A stretch of DNA of 64,000 nt from CAZFHZ01 sp964519015 (GTDB lineage Bacteria; Blakebacterota; Blakebacteria; Blakebacterales; CAYUVJ01), in NCBI GenBank assembly GCA_964519015.1, contig CAZFHZ010000001.1:18478-82477 (forward strand), in the 5' to 3' direction. The translations under genes were made by a program, and so were the position numbers. Positions within the stretch are counted from its first letter, which is position 1; each line of letters starts with the position of its first letter. Shown here piece by piece: positions 1 to 8,197 of the stretch. The notes beneath the pieces were generated by a model. The model had not been told where the DNA came from, ran no database searches, and worked only from the letters and a program-made list of their open reading frames with translations.

Positions 1-537
1 GTCGTGCGGGAGCAGCAGGAGGGCCGTCTCGGCCCAGACTTGCGGCTCGTGGCGGCGCAGGTGGAGGATCTTGGGCGCGGTGTAACCGGGACGCTGGGTG
101 TTGCCGACCTCACGCAACATCGCCTCCCGGCCCCCCACCGCCTCGGTCAGCAGCCGGCACTCCTCGAGCGTGCTGTGGTCGCTCCACAGCTTGGCCCGGG
201 AGCGGGCCAGCCGGCCCGCGGCATCGAGCGCCACCAGCCCGTGCTGCTGCCCCGAGACCGAGAGGCAGCGGATGCGCCCGGCGGGCACCTCGGACGCCCT
301 GAGTCGCTCCAACAGGGTCTCGACCGCTTCCAGCCACATCAGCGGGTCTGATTCACAGACCCCCTCCCCCAGCCCCGGCACCACCCCCTCGCGGGTTCCG
401 TAACTAGCCAGGTCGGAATCGTAGGAGAGGGTGTCGTGGAAGAGGATTGCGCCGGCCGCCGGATCGATGACGACCAGCTTGGTGCTCTGGGTCGAAACGT
501 CCAGGCCGGCGAAGAGGTCCGTCCCGGCGGCGTTCAT
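1..537 (-). CDS. FGGY-family carbohydrate kinase, N-terminal part (runs off the window)
   Basis: The minus strand reads in frame to base 1, giving the first 179 residues of a kinase that phosphorylates a sugar such as xylulose with ATP in the cytoplasm. Near the N-terminus is the phosphate-binding motif GLDVSTQSTK, followed by SGQQHG and later KLWSDHST, all as in xylulokinase-like FGGY proteins. The ATG at 537 overlaps the stop of the upstream MFS transporter as ATGA, so the two are probably co-translated and the transporter may import the kinase substrate. The C-terminal half lies outside the window, so the exact sugar cannot be named. Confidence 0.85.
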   Translation of the reverse strand, partial: MNAAGTDLFAGLDVSTQSTKLVVIDPAAGAILFHDTLSYDSDLASYGTREGVVPGLGEGVCESDPLMWLEAVETLLERLRASEVPAGRIRCLSVSGQQHGLVALDAAGRLARSRAKLWSDHSTLEECRLLTEAVGGREAMLREVGNTQRPGYTAPKILHLRRHEPQVWAETALLLLPHD

Positions 538-1778
538 ACTCTCCCCCCTTCTCCATTGCCGAGCCGCACCAGCCGGCCGATGGCGGCGATCCCGGCCGCC
601 GGCCCCAGGGCCAGCACCGGGAAGCTCCAGCGCCAGCCGACACTGGCCACCAGCACCGGGATGAGCTGGATGCTGGCCATGGTCAGCAGAAAACCGAGCG
701 AGGTCTGCAGGGTCAGGGCGGTGCCCACCGCGTGCCGGGGAGCCACCTCGGTCACGATGGCGCTGAACTGGGCGGAGTCGGCCACCACGAAGAAGCCCCA
801 GACCCAGGCCAGCGGGGCGAGCACCCAGAGCACGCCCGTCCCGCTGCCCCCGATTCCAAAGAAGAGACCGATCAGCAGGGCACAGACACCGCTGGCCATC
901 ATCGCCCCGTTGACCAGCCTCTCCCTGCCCACTCGGTCGGCCACCCACCCTCCCCAGACACAGCCCGCCCCGCCGGCGCCGATGGCCCCGAAGGCGACCA
1001 GGTCGACCAGCCTGCCGGCATCCCCGGCCGGGGTGAGCGTGTGAAGGGCGCTCTCCCCGGCCACAGCCGCGGCCAGGAAGGCGGGCACCCAGGTCCACAT
1101 GGCGTAGAGTTCCCACATGTGCCCCAGGTAACCCCCCACCGCCAGGCGGGTCGGCCGGTGCCGTATCACCTCCGCGGCCAGGGCCCAGTGGAAAGGGCGC
1201 TGCTCGAAGGGATAGGGACCGTTCCGGTAACCGGTCGCCACCATCAGGGCGGCCGCCACCGCCCCGGCCGAAGCGGTCAGGACCACTCCGCCGAAGCCCT
1301 CCGGGATGAGCGCGCAGACCAGCCAGGGGCCCGCCTTGCCCACCGTGAGCGCCCCCACCACCGTCCCGATGGCCAACCCCCGCGCGGAACGGAACCAGGT
1401 GGCGATCATCTTCATGGCCGGGGGATAGACCCCGGCCAGAAAGAAACCGGTCAGGAAGCGCCAGAGCATGGCCGGGCCGAAACCGGGGACGGCCACCAGC
1501 AGGGCGTTGGCGGCCGCCGCCAGCAGAGCGCAGGCGGCGAAGTAAGCCCGCTCGGGAAGGAGGTCGGCCAGGTTGAGCAGGGCGGCGGTCAGGGTGCCGG
1601 CCACGAAGCCGAGCTGGACCAGGGTGGTCAGCCAGCCGGTCTGGGCCGGGGTCAGCCCCCAGAGTCCCTGGAGCCGCGGGGCCACCGCGCTGGCGGTAAA
1701 CCAGAGGGACATACCGAGCAGTACGGCGGCCGAGAGGAGGGCAAGCTGGCGCCAGCGGGCGGGGTGGTCGTCGCGCAT
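534..1778 (-). CDS. MFS transporter
   Basis: A 414-residue, very hydrophobic protein with about twelve membrane segments. It begins with a short basic stretch (MRDDHPARWRQLALL) running into MSLWFTASAVAP, a pattern typical of one MFS subfamily. Basic and acidic loops such as ADRVGRERLV match the family signature between helices. I chose the ATG at 1778; an in-frame start at 1898 is possible, but its leader does not look like MFS sequence. No clear Shine-Dalgarno site precedes 1778. It is translationally coupled to the sugar kinase, which suggests sugar or sugar-acid uptake, but the substrate is unknown. The first 15 codons are nearly identical to those of an unrelated lipoprotein gene at 6155. 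Confidence 0.85.
   Translation of the reverse strand: MRDDHPARWRQLALLSAAVLLGMSLWFTASAVAPRLQGLWGLTPAQTGWLTTLVQLGFVAGTLTAALLNLADLLPERAYFAACALLAAAANALLVAVPGFGPAMLWRFLTGFFLAGVYPPAMKMIATWFRSARGLAIGTVVGALTVGKAGPWLVCALIPEGFGGVVLTASAGAVAAALMVATGYRNGPYPFEQRPFHWALAAEVIRHRPTRLAVGGYLGHMWELYAMWTWVPAFLAAAVAGESALHTLTPAGDAGRLVDLVAFGAIGAGGAGCVWGGWVADRVGRERLVNGAMMASGVCALLIGLFFGIGGSGTGVLWVLAPLAWVWGFFVVADSAQFSAIVTEVAPRHAVGTALTLQTSLGFLLTMASIQLIPVLVASVGWRWSFPVLALGPAAGIAAIGRLVRLGNGEGGRV
1734..1778 (-). repeat. 45-nt start-of-gene repeat, copy A
   Basis: These are the first 15 codons of the MFS gene. They match 41 of 45 bases of the first 15 codons of the lipoprotein gene starting at 6155. Three of the four mismatches are silent third-position changes; the fourth changes His to Pro. 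Similarity stops upstream of both ATGs. Confidence 0.85.
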
Positions 1779-1820
1779 GGGGAGAGGATAGCGCGCCCGT
1801 GGGACACCGTCGCCACCCGG

Positions 1821-1882
1821 GTGATATTTTAACGACCGCTTGACAATCCGCAGCCCGGATAGGAGAGTGTGGCAAATATCAC
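1821..1882. promoter_or_regulatory. Inverted repeat between the divergent MFS and hydrogenase genes
   Basis: GTGATATTT at 1821-1829 is exactly mirrored by AAATATCAC at 1874-1882, in an AT-rich patch between two divergent genes. A TTGACA sequence (1840-1845) lies between the arms, without a convincing -10 element. The spacing (44 bases) suits two regulator sites or a looped operator better than a terminator. No regulator can be named. Confidence 0.4.
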
Positions 1883-1955
1883 AAGTTCTGCCGGCCATCC
1901 ACCCGTTTTCTACACCTGTGCCTCAACGACGTGCGAGAGGCAAGGAGGCTACTCT

Positions 1956-2909
1956 ATGTCCCGGATCTCCCGGCGGGAGTTCATGGACTGGATCGGACGG
2001 GCGGGCACATCCGCTGCCCTGCTGGAGGTGCTGCCGCCCGGCATCCTGGAAGCGCTCCAGCAGGCGGTCAAACAGTACCCCCTCATCTGGCTCCAGCTCT
2101 CAAACTGTTCCGGCTGCTCGGTGTCGGCCATCAATACGATCCACCCCAACATCGAGAACGTGCTGCTCGACCAGATCATCCCCAACTACCAGCTCTCGCT
2201 CCGCTTCCAGCAGACCGTGATGTCGGCCTCCGGGGAACTCGCCATGCAGGCCCTCGACGAGACGCACCAGGAATGGAAGGGGAAGTACATCCTCATCGCC
2301 GAGGGAGCCGTTCCGACCAAGGAAAACGGCATCTTCGGACACATGGGGGAAAGTCAGGGGCGTCCGAGGACGCTGGCGGCGCACGTCCGGGAGCTAGCTC
2401 CGGACGCGCTGGCCATCCTGGCGCTCGGCACCTGTGCCTCCTACGGCGGTATCTCCGCCGCGGCACCCAACACAACCGGCTGCGTCGGGGTCGGGGCCTT
2501 TCTCGCCCAGGAGGGCATCACCACACCGTTGATCAACATCCCCGGCTGTCCCGCCCACCCCGACTGGTTCATCGGCACGGTCGCCCACGTTCTTCTGCTG
2601 GGTCTGCCCAAACCCGAGGAGGTCGACCAGCACGGCCGCTTGAAGCTCTTCTACGGATCAACCGTCCACCGGGCGTGCACCAACCGCGACTACATGGACG
2701 AAGGGATCATGGCCCAGAAGCCCGGCCAGATCGGCTGCCTGCTGGAACTGGGCTGCAAGGGTCCCTTCACCATGGCGGACTGCCCCCGGCGTTCCTGGAA
2801 CTCGGGGGTGAACTGGTGCATCGGCTCAGGTGGCCCCTGCCTGGGCTGCACCGAACCGGGATTCCCGGACGAGTTCTGCCCCTTCCTTACGATCAAGCAG
2901 GAGAACTGA
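1956..2909 (+). CDS. [NiFe] hydrogenase small subunit
   Basis: Electron-transfer subunit of a [NiFe] hydrogenase, 317 residues. The ATG at 1956 has an AAGGAGG site 7 bases upstream; an in-frame ATG at 1869 lacks one. The N-terminus SRISRREFMDW is a twin-arginine motif, but the following stretch contains Glu and is only weakly hydrophobic. Proximal cluster ligands are in LSNCSGCS (Cys51, Cys54), GTCASYGG and PGCP. VHRAC and QIGCLLELGCKG provide the His/Cys distal cluster, and NWC...PCLGC the medial cluster. The extra cysteine that marks oxygen-tolerant enzymes beside the proximal CxxC is absent. The chain ends at FCPFLTIKQEN with no C-terminal membrane anchor, so the enzyme looks soluble. The large subunit follows 3 bases later. 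Confidence 0.95.
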   Translation: MSRISRREFMDWIGRAGTSAALLEVLPPGILEALQQAVKQYPLIWLQLSNCSGCSVSAINTIHPNIENVLLDQIIPNYQLSLRFQQTVMSASGELAMQALDETHQEWKGKYILIAEGAVPTKENGIFGHMGESQGRPRTLAAHVRELAPDALAILALGTCASYGGISAAAPNTTGCVGVGAFLAQEGITTPLINIPGCPAHPDWFIGTVAHVLLLGLPKPEEVDQHGRLKLFYGSTVHRACTNRDYMDEGIMAQKPGQIGCLLELGCKGPFTMADCPRRSWNSGVNWCIGSGGPCLGCTEPGFPDEFCPFLTIKQEN

Positions 2910-2912
2910 GCG

Positions 2913-4403
2913 ATGCCAGCTCCCGTAACCATCAGACTGGATCCGATCACCCGGATCGAAGGACACCTGAGCGTCGAAAGCGTGGTGGACGAGGGAGAGG
3001 TGAAGGAAGCCCACGTCTCGGGCACCCTCTTCCGCGGCTTCGAGAACATGATCCTCGGACACTCGCCGCTCGACGTCATCCAGTTCGCTCAGAGATTCTG
3101 CGGGGTCTGCCCCACCGCCCACGCCATCGCCAGCGCCCAGGCGCTGGACATGGCTCTGGGGATCGTGCCGACCGAGAACGGCCGGGTCATCCGGAACCTG
3201 GTCGGCGGCGCCAACTGGATACAGTCGCACCTGCTCCACTTCTACACGCTCTCGGCCCTCGACTACTTCCCCGGTCCCTACACCCCCCCGTTCATCCCGC
3301 GCTTCGAGGGGGACTACCGGCTCCCCAAGGCCCTCAACGATGATCTTCTCAATCACTACATCCTGGCCCTCTCCATGAGGTTGAAAGCGCACGAACTCTC
3401 GGCGGTCTTCTCCGGGAAGATGCCCCACAGCGCCTCCATCGTCCCCGGCGGCGTCACCATCCAGCCGACGGTGGACAAGGTGACCACCTTCCTGTGGCGG
3501 CTGCGGGAACTGCGCGACTTCATCGACAACTACTACCTGCCCGATGTCATCGCGGTCGCCCGCGTGTACCAGGACATGCTCGAGCAGGGGCGGGGGCCGG
3601 ACCGTCTTCTCACCTACGGTTCGTACGACCTCAATACTGAAGCGGACGTGACCCACCGCCGGCGGCTGCTTCAGATGGGCCGCCTGGTCAGCGGACGGGT
3701 GGAGAGCTTCGACCCGGCCAAGATCACCGAGGAGGTCCGGAACAGCTGGTACACCGACTCGGGACCCCGCTCTCCCCGGGAAGGGAGAACGGTCCCCATG
3801 ACGGGCAAGTCGGGCGCCTACAGCTGGGTGAAGGCCCCCCGCTACGAAGGAGAGGTCTACGAGGTCGGCCCGACGGCACGGGTGCTCTGCACCGCGCTCT
3901 CCGGAGAGAGCCCGGCCATGACGGCCATCACCGACCATGTCCTCTCGGAACTCCGGGCCGTCCCCGAGGTATTCCATTCCACCATGGGGCGGCATCTCGC
4001 CCGGGCCATCGAGACGAAATTCGTGGCCGACGCCATGAGCGAATGGATCATGGAGTTCCGGCTGGGCGAGCCGGTCTGCGCCGACTTCAAGATCCCGGAC
4101 CAGGCCTCCGGTATGGGCCTGTGGTGCGCACCGCGGGGAGCACTGGGACACTGGCTCGACATCGAGGAGGGGAAGGTGAGCCGCTACCAGGCGATCGTGC
4201 CGACCACCTGGAATTGTTCCCCCCGCGACGACCAAGGGACGCCCGGTCCGCTGGAGCAGGCGCTGGTGGGAACGCCGGTCAAGGACACCGACAATCCCAT
4301 CGAGGTGCTCCGGGTGGTCCACTCGTTCGATCCCTGCGTCGCCTGCGCGATCCACGTGCTGGACGCCCGGCGGAACGAGCGCCTGGCCTTCCGGGCCTGC
4401 TGA
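2913..4403 (+). CDS. [NiFe] hydrogenase large (catalytic) subunit
   Basis: Catalytic subunit (496 residues) carrying the Ni-Fe centre that splits or forms H2. The N-terminal ligand motif is RFCGVCPTAHA (Cys63, Cys66). The C-terminal motif is DPCVACAIH (Cys475, Cys478, His481). A 15-residue tail (482-496) follows His481 and is the part a maturation protease would remove. Residues such as ITRIEGHLSVE near the start are classic for group 1-type enzymes. It is in an operon with the small subunit. A protease gene lies convergently 34 bases downstream. No hyp genes or cytochrome b subunit are in the window. Confidence 0.95.
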   Translation: MPAPVTIRLDPITRIEGHLSVESVVDEGEVKEAHVSGTLFRGFENMILGHSPLDVIQFAQRFCGVCPTAHAIASAQALDMALGIVPTENGRVIRNLVGGANWIQSHLLHFYTLSALDYFPGPYTPPFIPRFEGDYRLPKALNDDLLNHYILALSMRLKAHELSAVFSGKMPHSASIVPGGVTIQPTVDKVTTFLWRLRELRDFIDNYYLPDVIAVARVYQDMLEQGRGPDRLLTYGSYDLNTEADVTHRRRLLQMGRLVSGRVESFDPAKITEEVRNSWYTDSGPRSPREGRTVPMTGKSGAYSWVKAPRYEGEVYEVGPTARVLCTALSGESPAMTAITDHVLSELRAVPEVFHSTMGRHLARAIETKFVADAMSEWIMEFRLGEPVCADFKIPDQASGMGLWCAPRGALGHWLDIEEGKVSRYQAIVPTTWNCSPRDDQGTPGPLEQALVGTPVKDTDNPIEVLRVVHSFDPCVACAIHVLDARRNERLAFRAC

Positions 4404-4437
4404 GGGAGAAACGGCCGGCGGCCGGGAGCGGGGGGAC

Positions 4438-4908
4438 TCACTCCTCCTGCAGCCGGCGGGCCTCCTCGCGGGCGGCCTGCAGCAGGGCCGGGAGGGCGCC
4501 GGAGACGGGCCGGCTGAGCCGCGACCGGCCCGTCGCGAGCCGGTCCGGCTCCACACCCAGGAGCACCCCGCGCAGGGGACGTCCCAGCAGGCGCGCCTGC
4601 TGCAGCAGGTGGCGCACGCCCAGTTCGTGCACCGAGAGGGGGACCCCGACGGGGTCGCCGATCTCCTCCAGCGGGAGGCGGTGGATCGTACCGGGCGGGC
4701 TCCCGGCCCGGACGGCGTCCAGGAGCACCACCTTCTCCTCCGGTTCCAGGAAGGCCAGCAGGTCGACGCCGAGCGTCCCGGCCTCGAGCAGACGCACCCC
4801 CGGCGGCAGGCCTCCTTCGTCTCTGAGCCCCTCCACGGCCAGCACCCCGACAGCGTCGTCGCCGCCCAGCAGCTGGCCGATCCCGACGACGGCTACCGAT
4901 CTCGGCAT
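4438..4908 (-). CDS. Hydrogenase maturation protease (HyaD/HybD-like)
   Basis: A 156-residue protein beginning MPRSVAVVGIGQLLGGDDAVG, the nickel-sensing N-terminal motif of the M52 proteases that trim the C-terminal tail of the large subunit after nickel insertion. LLEAGTLGVDLL, LLDAVRAG and SVHELGVRHLL follow, where family metal-binding Asp and His residues lie. In-frame starts at 4926 and 4995 are possible; I chose 4908 because family members begin a few residues before the GIG motif. It faces the hydrogenase genes tail to tail rather than following them in an operon. Confidence 0.85.
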   Translation of the reverse strand: MPRSVAVVGIGQLLGGDDAVGVLAVEGLRDEGGLPPGVRLLEAGTLGVDLLAFLEPEEKVVLLDAVRAGSPPGTIHRLPLEEIGDPVGVPLSVHELGVRHLLQQARLLGRPLRGVLLGVEPDRLATGRSRLSRPVSGALPALLQAAREEARRLQEE

Positions 4909-5084
4909 CTGCTGCGGGTCAGGCATGCGAAGCCATCCGGGCAGGAGCCCTCTGCTAATGCTGACTCGGTGAACGCGCCACCTCGATCCCGGCATGCATG
5001 GGAGGGAGGATAACCCCCGGGGGGGACGCCGTCGCCCCTCAGATCAAGCTGCAGATCGCTCAACTCCTGTTCAGAGAGGCGATG

Positions 5085-6155
5085 TCATCTAAAGAAGGTG
5101 GTCGGAAGGTCCAGCCGCGCGATCGAGCCCAAGCGCCGTGAAACGAAGAAAGCCCTGTTCCCGACCACCGTGATGTCTCCGGCTTCCAGTGAAACAGAGC
5201 TATTGACATGAGTGCTCTTGACAATGGTCCCGTCTTGGCGAAGTCGGATGGCTCTCCCGCCCATGGTGACAATGAAACCGTCATCGCATCGGCCAAAACT
5301 CACTGAGACGTCCTTGGGACCTCTCGCGTTCGTGTATTCCTGTCGCAGAGAGTCGAACGGGTAGGCCTCCTGAGAGGTCAGAATATCCTTGAGGATCCTT
5401 TGCGTCGACTTGTCCGCTCCCACGAATGCTCCCGACCAATCTACCCGTACTTCGGACTTGAGTTGCGAATCGGCGTACACCCGGAGCGTGGACCAGAAGG
5501 TGCTCAGGGCCGCAAAGGTGCTATCATCAATTCTTGCCATTCGCGTGAATCCCGCGATCCGCCACTGACCGCGATTCGGGGTCACGGACTGCCCGAACGT
5601 GCGGACGATCTCCCCCTCGGCGTTGAGTTCCACGATGTGATAGTCTTCGGAATCCGTAGCCAGCATGATTCTGTCCACTCCGATGATGACCATGTCGAAT
5701 ACTTGGTTCACCAAATGAACCTGAGTAATGAGATTGCCGTCGAGGTCGTACAGGACGAGCCTCCCCAGCCCATTGTCAGCGAGGGCCAGCACTCTCGATC
5801 CGACCGCGATGCAGGAATGGTCACCTCCCCTCTTGTCGAACTCGAACTCACCGGGACCTGAACCCCGACCCAGGCGCTGCCATCGAAAGCTCAAATCCGC
5901 GTTCAGACATATGATTCCAGATAACGCGGCATCCAGTAGGTAGATGTTCCCGAGGCTGTCGTGGTCGATGGAAACCGGAAGCCCGAACGATTCGAACTTT
6001 CCAGAAACGCTGTATCCGTCCAGGTTGGTCGAGCCTATCGCTGCCGTATCTACGCTACCTGCCCTTTCACAACCTGTCGCCAGGATCGGAATAGCGACCA
6101 CGAATACGAGGAGCAGGGCGAGCTGGCGCCAGCGGGCCGGGGGGTCGTCGCGCAT
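5085..6155 (-). CDS. Six-bladed beta-propeller lipoprotein
   Basis: A 356-residue protein with a basic N-terminus, a hydrophobic stretch and a lipobox-like LATGC (Cys29), so probably a surface or periplasmic lipoprotein. The body has repeated strand-rich blocks of the type found in 6-bladed propeller proteins, for example GLPVSIDHDSLGNIYLLDA, RVLALADNGLGRLVLYDLDGNL and RIMLATDSEDYHIVELNAEGEIV. The DNA is visibly less GC-rich than its neighbours, which suggests transfer. Its first 15 codons nearly duplicate those of the MFS gene at 1778. Function is unknown; such propellers often bind ligands or peptides. Confidence 0.7.
   Translation of the reverse strand: MRDDPPARWRQLALLLVFVVAIPILATGCERAGSVDTAAIGSTNLDGYSVSGKFESFGLPVSIDHDSLGNIYLLDAALSGIICLNADLSFRWQRLGRGSGPGEFEFDKRGGDHSCIAVGSRVLALADNGLGRLVLYDLDGNLITQVHLVNQVFDMVIIGVDRIMLATDSEDYHIVELNAEGEIVRTFGQSVTPNRGQWRIAGFTRMARIDDSTFAALSTFWSTLRVYADSQLKSEVRVDWSGAFVGADKSTQRILKDILTSQEAYPFDSLRQEYTNARGPKDVSVSFGRCDDGFIVTMGGRAIRLRQDGTIVKSTHVNSSVSLEAGDITVVGNRAFFVSRRLGSIARLDLPTTFFR
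6111..6155 (-). repeat. 45-nt start-of-gene repeat, copy B
   Basis: First 15 codons of the propeller lipoprotein, 41 of 45 bases identical to 1734-1778. Here the segment supplies the basic n-region (RWR) and the start of the hydrophobic signal sequence. Confidence 0.85.
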
Positions 6156-6159
6156 GCGC

Positions 6160-7542
6160 TCAGGTCCCTGGTCTTAATCCTCTGAGGTAGGCCAGGTACC
6201 CGCTGTTGAGCGCCTTCCACTTCCGGATGATGGCCTTGGCCTGGAGCTTGACGAAAGCGCTCTCCAGGGAAGGGACCCGGAAGCCCGACAGCAGTGAGGT
6301 GGTCACCCCGCGGGCCGTCTCGAAGACGATGTTGAGGGAGTCGTTCATGACCGCGACCAGGGAGTAGAAGTCCTGGAAGGCCTGCAGCGTCCCCTCCTGG
6401 AGTTCGGAGGGGGTGAAGTTGAGAGGACGGTACACGGCGTGCATGCCGTCGTAGAAGCTCCACATCCGGTGGAGGAGCCGGCCCTCCTTTTCCATCCGCT
6501 TGAAGAACCCGGTCCCCGGCAGGGGGGTCAGGATCATGAACTGGACCGAGCTGAGACGGCTCTTCCGGCAGAAGGCGGCGGTCTCGCGGAAGAGGGCGGC
6601 GTCTTCCTCGTCGCTGCCGAAGATGAACATGCCGTGGATGCTGATCTGATGGGCGTGGAAGACCTCGATCGCCGCCCGGACGTCCTCGGGGGACTGCCGC
6701 TTGTTCATCCCCTCCAGGGTGGCGGGATCGATCGATTCGAAGCCGATGTAGACCCGCAGGCAGCCGGAGCGGCGCATCTTGGCGACCAGTTCGCGGTCGC
6801 GGGTGATATCGGCCCGCACCTGGGCCGTCCACTTGAGTCCCATCTTCCGCCGGATCATCTCGTCCAGCAGGGCGTGGGTCCGCTTCGGGTTGGCCGCGAA
6901 GTTGTCGTCGTAGAAGAAGATCTGGCGGGTCGGGGCCCGCTCCAGGTCCTCGAGCACCCGGGCCGGCGAATGGGTCCGGTAGCCGCGTCCGAACATCTCG
7001 GTCACCGCGCAGAAGTTACAGTCGTAGGGGCAGCCTCGTGAGGTGACCACCGGCGTGATGTTGAGCCGCTCCCGGCCCAGCAGGAGACCGAAGTCGGGGC
7101 TGGGGACCACGTCCAGGTCGCGCAGCCGGGGCCCGGCGACCACCCGCTCGCCGCCGTGCCGGAGCAGGTCGACGATCACCTGCTCCCCTTCCCCGACCAC
7201 CACGTGGTCGGCGCACTCGGCCGCCTCCTCGGGCAGGAAGGAGGGATGGATGCCCCCGATGACGATCTTCCGCCCGGGATACAGGTCGCGGAAGGTACGG
7301 GCGATTTCGTAGCCTCGCTCGGCGGTCGGGGTGAGCAGACTGAGCAGCAGGAAATCGGTGTCGAGCTCGGCCAGGGTGACGTCGCGGTGCAGCAGGTTCT
7401 CATTGATGATCCGCACCTCGAAACCCGCCTGCTGGAGGATCGTGCCCAGGTAGAGCGGACCCATGAGGGGGAGGTGGAGGTAGTCGGCGAAGACGTTGGC
7501 CTTGACGCCGCGCGGTTCGACGATGAGCACTCGTTTCTTCAT
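6160..7542 (-). CDS. B12-binding-domain radical SAM protein
   Basis: A 460-residue protein with an N-terminal cobalamin-binding-type domain (residues about 1-140, MKKRVLIVEPRGV and later IVIGGIHPSFLPEEA). The radical SAM core has the [4Fe-4S] motif SRGCPYDCNFC (CxxxCxxC), which reductively cleaves S-adenosylmethionine. FYDDNFAANP and VYIGFESIDPATLEGMNK are typical core motifs. The C-terminus resembles the extension seen in B12-radical SAM proteins of unknown substrate. The start overlaps the upstream membrane protein by 4 bases (ATGA), so they form an operon. The reaction is unknown; methyl transfer or ring chemistry are family possibilities. Confidence 0.85.
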   Translation of the reverse strand: MKKRVLIVEPRGVKANVFADYLHLPLMGPLYLGTILQQAGFEVRIINENLLHRDVTLAELDTDFLLLSLLTPTAERGYEIARTFRDLYPGRKIVIGGIHPSFLPEEAAECADHVVVGEGEQVIVDLLRHGGERVVAGPRLRDLDVVPSPDFGLLLGRERLNITPVVTSRGCPYDCNFCAVTEMFGRGYRTHSPARVLEDLERAPTRQIFFYDDNFAANPKRTHALLDEMIRRKMGLKWTAQVRADITRDRELVAKMRRSGCLRVYIGFESIDPATLEGMNKRQSPEDVRAAIEVFHAHQISIHGMFIFGSDEEDAALFRETAAFCRKSRLSSVQFMILTPLPGTGFFKRMEKEGRLLHRMWSFYDGMHAVYRPLNFTPSELQEGTLQAFQDFYSLVAVMNDSLNIVFETARGVTTSLLSGFRVPSLESAFVKLQAKAIIRKWKALNSGYLAYLRGLRPGT

Positions 7543-8024
7543 GACGACTCCTTACGGTCGGGCCGCGCGATCAGGAGCAGGCAGCCGCCGAAGAGGACCA
7601 GGGAGATGGGCCAGAGACGGGGATCCACGGTGGCTACCAACAGGAACACCCCGCAGATCAGAAGCAGGCCGAGGGCGATGGGGAGGAAGATGCGGCGCCA
7701 TCTCCCCCCGAGGACCGGGCCGATGAAGGCCAGCCCCAGGAAGCCGATGAAGAGCGGCCAGAGGTCTCCCAGCAGGGTCCAGGAGGTGTAGTTGAGGAAG
7801 AAGAAGAGGAACGCACAGCAGACCAGATAGATCCCCAGGCCCATCAGGAGCGTGTCCCGGCGGGCCTGGTGGAAGTAGAGCAGGAGGAACCCGGCGCCCA
7901 GGATGAGCGGGAAGAGCGGCCAGAGCCGCCAGAAGCCGTGCACGATCCCGTAGCTCTCCAGGATGAGGATCAGGCCGGAGAGGATGGAGAGGACGGCGAT
8001 CACACCTGTGGCCGGTCGGCTCAT
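7539..8024 (-). CDS. Small multi-pass membrane protein (LiaF-type transmembrane region)
   Basis: A 161-residue, strongly hydrophobic protein with roughly six short membrane segments arranged as paired repeats, including WRLWPLFPLILGAGFLLLYF and LLGDLWPLFIGFLGLAFIGP. The LWPL..I..G pattern is typical of the DUF5668/LiaF-like transmembrane region. A GAGGAA site lies 8 bases before the ATG at 8024. It overlaps the radical SAM gene by 4 bases. No function can be assigned; related proteins are membrane-stress components or structural helpers. Confidence 0.65.
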   Translation of the reverse strand: MSRPATGVIAVLSILSGLILILESYGIVHGFWRLWPLFPLILGAGFLLLYFHQARRDTLLMGLGIYLVCCAFLFFFLNYTSWTLLGDLWPLFIGFLGLAFIGPVLGGRWRRIFLPIALGLLLICGVFLLVATVDPRLWPISLVLFGGCLLLIARPDRKESS

Positions 8025-8101
8025 CGCTCTATTCCTCGGGGGGGCTCCTCGGGAACCCTACCCCCGCCCCGGCAGGGTGTCAAATCCACCAACGGGTCCC
8101 G

Positions 8102-8130
8102 TTGACCCCCCCCCGGGCGTTCGCTACCTT
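8102..8130 (+). promoter_or_regulatory. Candidate sigma-70-type promoter of the dehydrogenase-citrate lyase operon
   Basis: TTGACC (8102-8107) and TACCTT (8125-8130) are separated by 17 bases and lie about 70 bases before the first gene of the operon. The spacing and the TAnnnT shape fit a housekeeping promoter. The -10 element is weak, so this is tentative. Confidence 0.4.
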
Positions 8131-8197
8131 GCCGTCCGGCCGCGCGGGCCTGTCCCGCCGAGCCCGCATCCACGCACCAGCAAGGAGCCGCGCCCCG

